This document shows, in pieces, positions 27,554-34,401 of a stretch of 34,401 nt of DNA; within the stretch, counting starts at the first letter, position 1, and each line of letters begins with the position of its first letter. The notes beneath the pieces were generated by a model, which was not told where the DNA came from, did no database searches, and was given only the letters and a program-made list of their open reading frames with translations. Source of the stretch: an uncultured Saprospiraceae bacterium. GTDB lineage: Bacteria > Bacteroidota > Bacteroidia > Chitinophagales > Saprospiraceae. The DNA is taken from assembly GCA_937974625.1 (NCBI GenBank), contig CALJVJ010000373.1, forward strand, positions 1 through 34,401, written 5' to 3'. Position numbers and translations under genes: made by a program.

Positions 27554-29386
27554 TTATTTCACGATTACTTTTTTGGTCGTAGCGATATTATTAGTCGTGT
27601 ATTCAATGAAATAAAGTCCCTTATCAAAAGTTGTTAAATCCATTTCCATATTGGTGATTGAATTACTATTTTTTATTTTTTCGACTTTTATTAATTTACC
27701 TAAGGCTGAAAAGACCCTAATTGTTGAAAAATCGGCTTGGGAAATGGGTAAGTTCAGGTTAATTTGTCCAGTTGTAGGGTTAGGGCTAACGCTAAATTGG
27801 TCTTCGGAGCGATTATTACTAAATCTAAAGTTGGAGGAATTAGGGGTGAAACTGCCACTGTCACAAGTCCAAGTAACAATTGGGTTCACTAAACTATAAG
27901 CTGATTTACAATCTAAGTTGATTCCATTTTGACAGTAAAAAGTACCATCTTGAAAGTAAATGGTCGTAGTGGTTGGCGTAGTAATGAGTAAAAAATTAAA
28001 AATACTTTGCTGATAAACCTCAATGGTTGTCTCCGAGCAATTATCGAAGTCAACAACATTTGATAACCAAGGGAAACGGTTAGCTAAATTCTCGGCTGTC
28101 AAAATTTCTTCACAATTTTCCTCTACTTCCACTAAGTATTGATAAGTTCTTGACGGACAAGTACCATTAGGATGTTGCACTTCGATAGTATAAGCAGTAG
28201 TGGTAGTTGGGCTTACTAGAAAAGCATTTTCTTGTTGAATTGGATTGCCAATCTGCTCAATGGTGACGCTTGGTTGGGAACAATCATAAGTCGTAGGTTT
28301 GCCTGATTCAATGGGTGTTGCTCCGTTAGTGAGATATTCTAAGGAGATGCTTTCTCCAGCACAAATATTATAAGTTACGGGCTGAGAAAGACAAGCTGAT
28401 TCATATATAATTTTACTACTAGTTGCTTTAGTTAAGTCTAATTGGTAAGGATTAGCTGAACAAGTAGGTACATTTCCTAATCCCCAAACTTTCTCCCCAT
28501 AAAAACAAATTAAATCACCATTACAAGAATAGAAATAACCATTATAATTGATAGCTTCGTCGATAGTCCTGCTGTAAGGACATTTGTTTTTCAATTCATA
28601 GAAATAGCCAATTTCTGGACCAAAATGTTCTAAAACAACTAGACCATTATCTGCATCTAAGAAATTTCCATCAATTCTATTTAATAATTCGTCTGCTGCT
28701 ACAGGTGCATCACATCGCCCACAATCCTTGACAATAACACAAACTTGTCGCGTTTTGGTTTGAACGGTACAAGGAACATCGGTCTCATCACAATCACCTC
28801 CGAGGGGGCCACTATCTTTGCCTATCGTATAAGTAATCGTATAAGTAGTAGTGGTAGGTGGGTCTAGTTTGATACCAATTAGGTCATCAAACGTTGCAAA
28901 ATCATTTGGTGAAATGGTTACATTGGTCACCTCATCACAGCTCCGTTCACAATTAGAGCCTAAAAGACCTCTATAAAAATATCGGTCTAATCGGTAGTAA
29001 GCTGTTTCACTTGGACATATTTCAATGATACTACAAGCATCTTCACCACAACTCCATGTTGAACCCATGTCCGTTAAATTGTATTCGGCAATACAACTTC
29101 CGTCATTATTGTCTTCACAAATATCAAACCCCCATCCATTATAAAGGGTAGCTGTTTCGGCTGTAATTATGTAGATATAGTTATAAAATATATTGTTTTT
29201 GTCGCCTAGGTATTCAATTACTTTTGTGTTTCCACAATTGGCGATATCAATTTTTCTATTAAGCCAAAAATAACGGTCAAATAAATCAGTAGGAGTTGAG
29301 GTTGGCATTACCTGATTTTGTTGAGGTAAACCAAAGCAGCATATAGATAGGACAGTGCCTATTAAAAATAGGGTAAATCGCTTCAT
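27554..29386 (-). CDS. Cysteine-rich T9SS-secreted protein with three internal repeats
   Basis: A 610-residue protein with a signal peptide (about 1-19) and a type A T9SS sorting domain (about 531-610; SVSPNPTTGQINLNLP then GLYFIEY and the basic end TTKKVIVK), so it is exported and probably surface-attached. Three repeats of roughly 80 residues lie at about 34-113, 232-309 and 432-508. Each has an LxxR...D...N opening, a YF or TTTxY middle and two or three cysteines ending in a W.C or P.C segment. Between them are Ig-like/PKD-like stretches with PTTTTTYTI and SPTTTTAYTI. No enzyme motif. A 9-bp inverted repeat (29407-29440) precedes the start. Confidence 0.75.
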   Translation of the reverse strand: MKRFTLFLIGTVLSICCFGLPQQNQVMPTSTPTDLFDRYFWLNRKIDIANCGNTKVIEYLGDKNNIFYNYIYIITAETATLYNGWGFDICEDNNDGSCIAEYNLTDMGSTWSCGEDACSIIEICPSETAYYRLDRYFYRGLLGSNCERSCDEVTNVTISPNDFATFDDLIGIKLDPPTTTTYTITYTIGKDSGPLGGDCDETDVPCTVQTKTRQVCVIVKDCGRCDAPVAADELLNRIDGNFLDADNGLVVLEHFGPEIGYFYELKNKCPYSRTIDEAINYNGYFYSCNGDLICFYGEKVWGLGNVPTCSANPYQLDLTKATSSKIIYESACLSQPVTYNICAGESISLEYLTNGATPIESGKPTTYDCSQPSVTIEQIGNPIQQENAFLVSPTTTTAYTIEVQHPNGTCPSRTYQYLVEVEENCEEILTAENLANRFPWLSNVVDFDNCSETTIEVYQQSIFNFLLITTPTTTTIYFQDGTFYCQNGINLDCKSAYSLVNPIVTWTCDSGSFTPNSSNFRFSNNRSEDQFSVSPNPTTGQINLNLPISQADFSTIRVFSALGKLIKVEKIKNSNSITNMEMDLTTFDKGLYFIEYTTNNIATTKKVIVK

Positions 29387-29406
29387 CTTAAATGAATTTT
29401 TTTATA

Positions 29407-29440
29407 TCCTATTGTATGATTCAAAAAACACACAATAGGA
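29407..29440. promoter_or_regulatory. 9-bp inverted repeat just upstream of the T9SS protein start
   Basis: TCCTATTGT (29407-29415) and ACAATAGGA (29432-29440) are exact inverted copies 21 bp from the start codon. It could be a 5' leader hairpin or an operator. Nothing else but the downstream terminator was seen in the 343-bp spacer. Confidence 0.4.
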
Positions 29441-29561
29441 AATTTTTAGGTTAATAATGAAGAAAATCGATTTTCTAATAGATGCATCTACTACCTATTA
29501 CTGAGCATTATAGAAGACGCTGCAAGGAGGGAAATATTTTTTTATTTTTTGTCAAAACTAA

Positions 29562-29597
29562 AAAGAGGCTATCCCTAATACTAGGAATAACCTCTTT
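29562..29597 (-). terminator. Intrinsic terminator of the M43 protease gene
   Basis: A 16-bp stem (29562-29577 with 29582-29597) with a 4-nt loop. Its two imperfect positions are G-U in minus-strand RNA, and a T-run follows on that strand, so it belongs to the M43 gene 133 bp upstream. Confidence 0.75.
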
Positions 29598-29729
29598 CAG
29601 ATTTTAATAAATAAGAAGAATGTAAAGTTTGGTTTTGTTCGTTATGTTAAAACCATAGTTTTGTTATGATACTGATTTTCAATGACTTGCGAGCAGGTCA
29701 TCAGAATAATTTTAAACACCTTCACTATA

Positions 29730-31175
29730 TTAATTTAAGACAGAAACCTTTTTTACAATCTGTAAATCTTCTTTCACCAAATTTACTAAGTAGACCCCAC
29801 TGTTTAACTCGCTCATATCAATTTGAGTATTGCCTTTAGTAACATTTACGGTTACCGTTGCGCCCAAAATATTTTGTACACGAACCTCGAAATCAGCCAA
29901 ATCATAACCAGTTAAAGATAAGTTTAAGGTGTTAGCAGTAGGGTTAGGATATACTTCAAACCCTTGAGTAGCAGCGATTTCTTCTGCAGTACTGGTCACT
30001 TGTTGCCCTAATAAGCCAGCTCTTGGACCTTGCAACATCGCTCGCATAATTTCCACTTGTTCGATAGTGAATAAATTTTGGCAAGTAATCGCATTATAGT
30101 CCATGTAGTTTTCAACCATATCAGGCATGTCATCTTCTGGACAAGTATCTATACTATATAAATCTTCACAGACAGGTAAGTTTTCAGGGTCTGCTTGTGC
30201 TTGTTGTTCCGCATCAGCTGCTGGCGTATCCGAAATACCATCATCTTCGCCACAACCACCGTCGCCATGTACATGTCTCAAGCCGAAATAGTGGCCCATT
30301 TCATGAGTCGTTGTTCTACCACCGTCTGCTAAATTACCGATAAGGCCATCACCAGCATTGCTTTTGCCAAATGCTTCGTGGTGAATCACGACACCTGCAA
30401 TCGCCGATAAATCTTCTTCAAAAACTTCATCAGGCCAATTAGGTGCGCCAACAGGAGGATAAGCAAAACCCAAAATAGCTGGCATAGATTGACCTAAGAA
30501 ATCAATATTTAAGTTAGTGACCCAAATATTAAGATAACGCTCCGTATCCCAAGGGTCAATACCTCCTCTATCACTTCTTTTAACGTCATCCATTTGTACC
30601 CCTCCACTTTCAGCATTTTCTTCTAAACCACCGACTAAGATTTTTTCTTGGATACAAGTAAAATCTAGCCCACACTCTGCAGATGCTTCAAGAAGCGCAG
30701 CAAAGTCTAAATCCAAATCCACAAATGTTTCTACTTCTGTAGCAGTACGAGTGATACCAGAAGTCGGATTGCCATCAGGGTCAGTAGTTGCTAAAACGAA
30801 TTCAATTCCAGCATTACCTGCCAGTGCTTTATACATGTCTCTAGCATTAGCTTGGTCTGCATTTAGGCTTTGAAAATCTTCGTTTAAGATAGCGATTTGT
30901 TCTGCTACCAATTCATCAGAAATATTTTGCACTTCTGTGTTATGAACCACATGAACGACTACCTGTACTTGTAATAATTCATTGGAACGGCTAGCATTAG
31001 CTTTAGCAGCACGCTGCGCTTCAGCAAAAGTTTGTTGTACGGCTTGTTTGAAAGAAGGAACCTGGTTTGCCAGATTGTTCATTGCTCTTTGGTGTCCACA
31101 ATAAACGTGTTGTGCTACACTAAACTGAACAAAGCATAAGAGTAAGAATGGTAATAGTAAGACCTTTTTTGTCAT
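29730..31175 (-). CDS. Secreted M43-family zinc metalloprotease with T9SS sorting domain
   Basis: A 481-residue protease with a signal peptide (about 1-21, ending SVAQ). The catalytic domain carries the metzincin motif H291-E292-x-x-H295-x-x-G-x-x-H301 (HEMGHYFGLRH) and the Met-turn at M358 (ENYMDYNA), with disulfide-type cysteines (C308, C336, C345, C365) as in ulilysin/pappalysin-like M43 enzymes. The prodomain-like region is about 22-65. Residues about 402-481 are a T9SS type A sorting domain (FEVYPNPTANTLNLS, SGVYLVNL, KKVSVLN). It should be an extracellular endopeptidase. A -7-like box (TACTTTCG, plus 31309-31316) lies 134 bp upstream. Confidence 0.9.
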   Translation of the reverse strand: MTKKVLLLPFLLLCFVQFSVAQHVYCGHQRAMNNLANQVPSFKQAVQQTFAEAQRAAKANASRSNELLQVQVVVHVVHNTEVQNISDELVAEQIAILNEDFQSLNADQANARDMYKALAGNAGIEFVLATTDPDGNPTSGITRTATEVETFVDLDLDFAALLEASAECGLDFTCIQEKILVGGLEENAESGGVQMDDVKRSDRGGIDPWDTERYLNIWVTNLNIDFLGQSMPAILGFAYPPVGAPNWPDEVFEEDLSAIAGVVIHHEAFGKSNAGDGLIGNLADGGRTTTHEMGHYFGLRHVHGDGGCGEDDGISDTPAADAEQQAQADPENLPVCEDLYSIDTCPEDDMPDMVENYMDYNAITCQNLFTIEQVEIMRAMLQGPRAGLLGQQVTSTAEEIAATQGFEVYPNPTANTLNLSLTGYDLADFEVRVQNILGATVTVNVTKGNTQIDMSELNSGVYLVNLVKEDLQIVKKVSVLN

Positions 31176-31643
31176 GACTGTTTAAATTTTTGGCTATTAA
31201 AAGTGGATGTTACACAATTAAAGGTGCAGCCTTTTAATGCCTAGATGATGGTTAATTTTTTTAAACAGTATGTGTTGCTTGATATAAGTCTGTGGAGTAT
31301 GTTGGTTGCGAAAGTAGGGGAAACTAATTGATGTCTAGGCATATCAAATCTAAAAAGCAGAGATGTGTAAAATATTAGCAAAAGATAGGATGTAAAATGT
31401 CAGCTAATATACATAGCACAAACAAAACCCATAACCAGGACGTAGGCAGGAATATTAGAGCGGTGGAGCCAAGCGGACCATATTAAAAGTGTTCGGTATC
31501 GAACACGCTGTTCTTTTTCAAAACACTTTTCAAAAGTTGAATTAGTGTAATTAATTGATAGTCAGGTATTTGTGACTTGGCACGCCTATTGGTTTTATTC
31601 TGGCATAACCGTTAGAATTTATTTGGCCTCAAAAAAGTAAACA
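31176..31643. other. 468-bp divergent intergenic region
   Basis: It holds the possible minus promoter (31309-31316) and a 7-bp hairpin GTGTTCG/CGAACAC (31489-31506). An overlapping alternative pairing (AAAAGTGTT near 31485 with AACACTTTT near 31522) would exclude the hairpin. A short GTAGGCAGG sequence at 31443 resembles those after the genes ending at 1568 and 22153. No ORF or RNA gene was recognised. Confidence 0.35.
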
Positions 31644-32894
31644 ATGGACAGAGAATTATCCGACCAAGTCATACAGCAGCGACGCCACCGAAATATACTT
31701 TGGGGCGTCGTCATCCTTGGAGCTATGATAGCTGGTTTATATTTTTTTCGTTCAGCCCTTACGACGACTTTGACCACTTCCAAATTTAGAACAGCTATAG
31801 CAGAAGCAGGCAATATCGAAAACACCATAACCGCTACTGGCGAAATCCTACCTGAATTTGAACAAGTCATTACCAGTCCAATTCAAGCAGCTATTAAAGA
31901 AGTATTGCTTCCTGTCGGAACAAGGGTCCAACCCAACCAACCCATCTTGGCACTAGATAAAGAATTTGCGTTATTCAAAAAAGAAAAGCTAAATGACCAG
32001 TTGTCACTCAAACAAAATAGTAAGGTACAATTGAAATTACAATTGGATAAAAATTTATATGACCTAAAAATTAATAACGAAATAAAGGGCTTACGCATTA
32101 ATGGATTAAAAGCAGATTTAGAAGATGCCAAAAGATTGGTCACTATTGGTGGTGGTACAGCCGAAGCGATGGAAAAAGTAAAATTGAATTTGGCAATTGC
32201 CCAATTAGAAAAAAAGCAATTAGAAAATGATTTAGCCTACAAACAACAATCGGTTACTAGTGATTTACGAGAGCTGGAATTGCAGACTAATATTCAAGAA
32301 AAAGCAATAAAAGAGTTTTCTAGAAAACTAGAAAAAGCAGAAGTGGTTGCTTCCAGACCGGGTGTTTTAACATGGGTTAACGAAAATGTAGGTACAACAG
32401 TAAGCGAAGGCGAAGCATTAGCACGAGTAGCAGATTTGGCAAGCTATAGAGTAGAGGGCGCCATTTCAGATTTATACAGTGAGCGCATATCTATTGGGCA
32501 ACCCGCCATCATCCGCATTAATGACCAAGATTTAAGAGGACAAATAAGTAATATTAAGCCGACGATTGCAGATGGGGTAATACAATTCGTGGTACAGTTG
32601 CAATCTCCCAACCATGATTTATTGCGACCTAATTTGAAGGTGGAAATCTTTCTAGTGACAAAAGCAAAACGGAATATTATTCGAATCGCCAATGGTCCTA
32701 ACTTTAAAGGACGCAAACAGCAATTTATCTATGTTTTAAAAGATGGAGTTGCTACTCGAAGAACGGTAAATATTGGTTTATCCAATTTCGATTATGTAGA
32801 AATCTTAGATAATCTAGCAGAAGGGGAGGAGGTGATTATTACGGATATGAAGGATTACGAGCATTTGGCGGAGGTGGCTATAAATGAGGAGTGA
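31644..32894 (+). CDS. HlyD-family periplasmic adaptor of an efflux system
   Basis: A 416-residue membrane-fusion protein. One N-terminal membrane helix (about 19-37, ILWGVVILGAMIAGLYFF) anchors it. A split biotinyl-lipoyl domain follows (about 60-105 with SPIQAAIKEVLLPVGTRVQPNQPIL, returning at about 232-265 with VVASRPGVLTWVNENVGTTVSEGEAL). Between them is a long coiled-coil hairpin (about 108-230). Then come the beta-barrel (about 268-330) and membrane-proximal domain (YVLKDGVATRRTVNIGL to EGEEVIITDM). It should bridge an inner-membrane pump (MacB-type ABC or RND) and the TolC-like channel encoded next. No pump gene is in the window. Confidence 0.85.
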   Translation: MDRELSDQVIQQRRHRNILWGVVILGAMIAGLYFFRSALTTTLTTSKFRTAIAEAGNIENTITATGEILPEFEQVITSPIQAAIKEVLLPVGTRVQPNQPILALDKEFALFKKEKLNDQLSLKQNSKVQLKLQLDKNLYDLKINNEIKGLRINGLKADLEDAKRLVTIGGGTAEAMEKVKLNLAIAQLEKKQLENDLAYKQQSVTSDLRELELQTNIQEKAIKEFSRKLEKAEVVASRPGVLTWVNENVGTTVSEGEALARVADLASYRVEGAISDLYSERISIGQPAIIRINDQDLRGQISNIKPTIADGVIQFVVQLQSPNHDLLRPNLKVEIFLVTKAKRNIIRIANGPNFKGRKQQFIYVLKDGVATRRTVNIGLSNFDYVEILDNLAEGEEVIITDMKDYEHLAEVAINEE

Positions 32895-32900
32895 TGCCTG

Positions 32901-32916
32901 TCTACCTTCAGGTAGA
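32901..32916. repeat. 7-bp hairpin between adaptor and channel genes
   Basis: TCTACCTTCAGGTAGA is a 7-bp stem with a 2-nt loop, flanked by direct copies of AGTGATG. It may affect coupling of the two genes. Confidence 0.35.
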
Positions 32917-32956
32917 AGTGATGAGTGAATTTTACAATTTTTAAAATCAATTTATT

Positions 32957-34401
32957 TTGCGAATAATTTTTTTAAATATTTTTTTGAATTTACTTTTTGG
33001 TTGTAATATTTGGGCACAAGGTCAGATAGTTAAGTTATCACTTGATGAAGTAATCGAACTAGCAAAAAATCAATCTATTTCAGCCAAACAAGCGACTACT
33101 CAAAAAGAAACAGCCTACTGGCAGTATCGAAGTTATTTATCCAATTACAAGCCACAATTAACTTTAAGTGGTACGTTGCCTAATTTCAATCGAACGTTTC
33201 AAGAAGTACTTCAGCCAGACGGAACGATTGAATTTCAGCCAGTGACGAATAATAATTCCGATTTGACTTTCTCATTGAGTCAACGAGTAGCTGCTACTGG
33301 AGCAACGATTTTTGTCAATTCTCAGTTGCAGCGATTTGATGATTTTGATAGAGATTTTAGGTTATATAATGGTTTGCCGATTGGTATCGGAATTGAACAA
33401 CCGCTGTTTGCATTTAATCCCTTAAAATGGGACAAAAAAACAGAGCCTTTACGGTTTGAAGAGTCCAAACAAGCGTATATAGAATCTTTAGAAAATATAG
33501 GATTAACAGCCGCCAATCGTTTTTTTGATTTTATGATAGCCCAAGTCAATCGACAAATTGCGCAGAGTAATTTAAGTAATAATGATACGATTTATAAAAT
33601 AGCTTTAGAGCGATTTGATTTAGGTAAAATTTCGAAGAATGATTTATTACAATTACGCTTGGGGGTTTTGCAATCCAAGAAATCTGCGGCGAGTGCGGAA
33701 CGGAATTTAGAGATAGCTGATTTACAATTAAAATCCTTTATCGCTTATCGAGAATCGGAGCAAATTGAATTGATTTTGCCAACAACGATTCCTGATTTAC
33801 AGATAGATTCAGATTTAGCTTTACAAGAAGCGTTGGTGAATAGAGGAGATGCGATTGGTTTTAAAAGGAGAGGATTGGAAGCCGAAAAAGAAGTAGCAAA
33901 GGCCAAAGGAGAGAATGGTTTTCAAGCCAATATTTTTGCAGCTTTTGGTTTGTCCAATAGTGCAAAAAATGTAGGGGAGATTTATAAAAGTCCACAAGAT
34001 AGAGAAACGATACAGATAGGCTTTGAAATTCCGATAATGGATTGGGGCCGGTCTAAATCTCGAATGGAAACTGCCAAGGCTAACAAACAATTGGTCGCAT
34101 ACGAAGTAGAACAAGACCGCATCGTTTTCGAAGAAGAAATTTACACCTTGATAACCCTTTTTAATATGCTAAAAGACCAGTTAGTTTTATCAAAAGAAGC
34201 GGATGAAATAGCGACAGAGCGTTACGAAATCGCTAAGAACCGTTTTTTTATTGGAAATTTAAGCATTACAGATTTGACGATTGCCCTACAGGAAAAGGAC
34301 CAGTCGAAGCGGGATTATATTTTTTCTTTGCAGGATTTTTGGCGGACTTGGATGACGATTCGAGTGAAGACTTTGTATGATTTTGAAAAGAATCAGAAGA
34401 T
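32957..34401 (+). CDS. TolC-family outer-membrane efflux channel (3' end outside window)
   Basis: A frame of 481 codons that stays open to the right edge, so the C-terminus is missing. The start is a TTG at 32957: an in-frame TAA lies at 32942-32944 and no ATG follows for over 180 codons, whereas translation from TTG gives a good signal peptide (RIIFLNIFLNLLFGCNIWAQ). The mature part starts with QIVKLSLDEVIELAKNQS, the usual opening of OEP/TolC proteins, and continues with long alpha-helical stretches. Two helical repeats are visible, with extracellular strands near SVTNNNSDLTFSLSQR-like and GFEIPIMDWGRSKS segments. It lies 62 bp after the adaptor gene and completes the outer part of the efflux system. 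Confidence 0.85.
   Translation, partial: MRIIFLNIFLNLLFGCNIWAQGQIVKLSLDEVIELAKNQSISAKQATTQKETAYWQYRSYLSNYKPQLTLSGTLPNFNRTFQEVLQPDGTIEFQPVTNNNSDLTFSLSQRVAATGATIFVNSQLQRFDDFDRDFRLYNGLPIGIGIEQPLFAFNPLKWDKKTEPLRFEESKQAYIESLENIGLTAANRFFDFMIAQVNRQIAQSNLSNNDTIYKIALERFDLGKISKNDLLQLRLGVLQSKKSAASAERNLEIADLQLKSFIAYRESEQIELILPTTIPDLQIDSDLALQEALVNRGDAIGFKRRGLEAEKEVAKAKGENGFQANIFAAFGLSNSAKNVGEIYKSPQDRETIQIGFEIPIMDWGRSKSRMETAKANKQLVAYEVEQDRIVFEEEIYTLITLFNMLKDQLVLSKEADEIATERYEIAKNRFFIGNLSITDLTIALQEKDQSKRDYIFSLQDFWRTWMTIRVKTLYDFEKNQK

Noticed and set aside
1..34401. CRISPR array, tRNA or rRNA genes
   Set aside because: No regularly spaced direct repeats and no tRNA arm consensus or rRNA signature was seen on reading; a dedicated search was not possible.

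Overview
The window is AT-rich DNA from a member of the Bacteroidota, most likely close to the Saprospiraceae (Lewinella/Haliscomenobacter type). The evidence is two proteins with type IX secretion C-terminal sorting domains, a SusC-like TonB-dependent receptor, a lipoprotein with a carboxypeptidase-regulatory domain, an ECF sigma factor next to a membrane-anchored partner, and several matches to the Bacteroidota -7 promoter box TAnnTTTG. No rRNA, tRNA or CRISPR array was recognised. The layout is ordinary chromosome carrying one transposase gene and many intergenic hairpin elements.

Left part (1-9.9 kb): the 3' end of a TonB-dependent receptor; a convergent DsbA/FrnE-like thiol oxidoreductase; an overlapping PAS-domain / metallo-beta-lactamase-fold pair; a repeat-rich spacer leading into an IS1182/IS5-like transposase; a secreted DUF1080-amidohydrolase fusion; and, divergently, a ketopantoate reductase followed by a very small lysine-rich protein. 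Middle part (9.9-19.4 kb): a large secreted M14 carboxypeptidase; the decayed C-terminus of a LuxR-type regulator; a minus-strand cluster (EamA transporter, SAM-dependent methyltransferase, Crp/Fnr regulator, then a flavin monooxygenase fused to a DUF2855 reductase-like half); then peroxiredoxin and ClpS. Next comes about 840 bp without a gene, which holds a strong candidate for a structured non-coding RNA ending in an excellent intrinsic terminator.

Right part (20.1-34.4 kb): an SdsA1-type alkylsulfatase lipoprotein; a convergent secreted L-asparaginase; an ECF sigma factor overlapping a single-pass membrane protein with a barrel-like C-terminus; a carboxypeptidase-regulatory lipoprotein; a cysteine-rich T9SS protein with three internal repeats; a T9SS M43 metalloprotease; and an efflux pair (HlyD/MFP adaptor and TolC-like outer-membrane channel), the latter running off the right edge. 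Many products are secreted or surface hydrolases, which fits a particle-associated heterotroph.

The least ordinary material is non-coding: (i) the 19.75-20.13 kb RNA candidate with two copies of an 18-nt motif; (ii) a hairpin repeat present twice (4.4 and 18.3 kb) whose two copies differ by a compensatory base pair and by G-U pairs consistent with one strand; (iii) a 110-nt near-palindrome at 23.4 kb; (iv) hairpins built from the octamer ATCCGTTG at 8.4 and 22.2 kb. Three genes (transposase, ECF sigma factor, TolC-like) have no ATG in a suitable position and appear to start at TTG.
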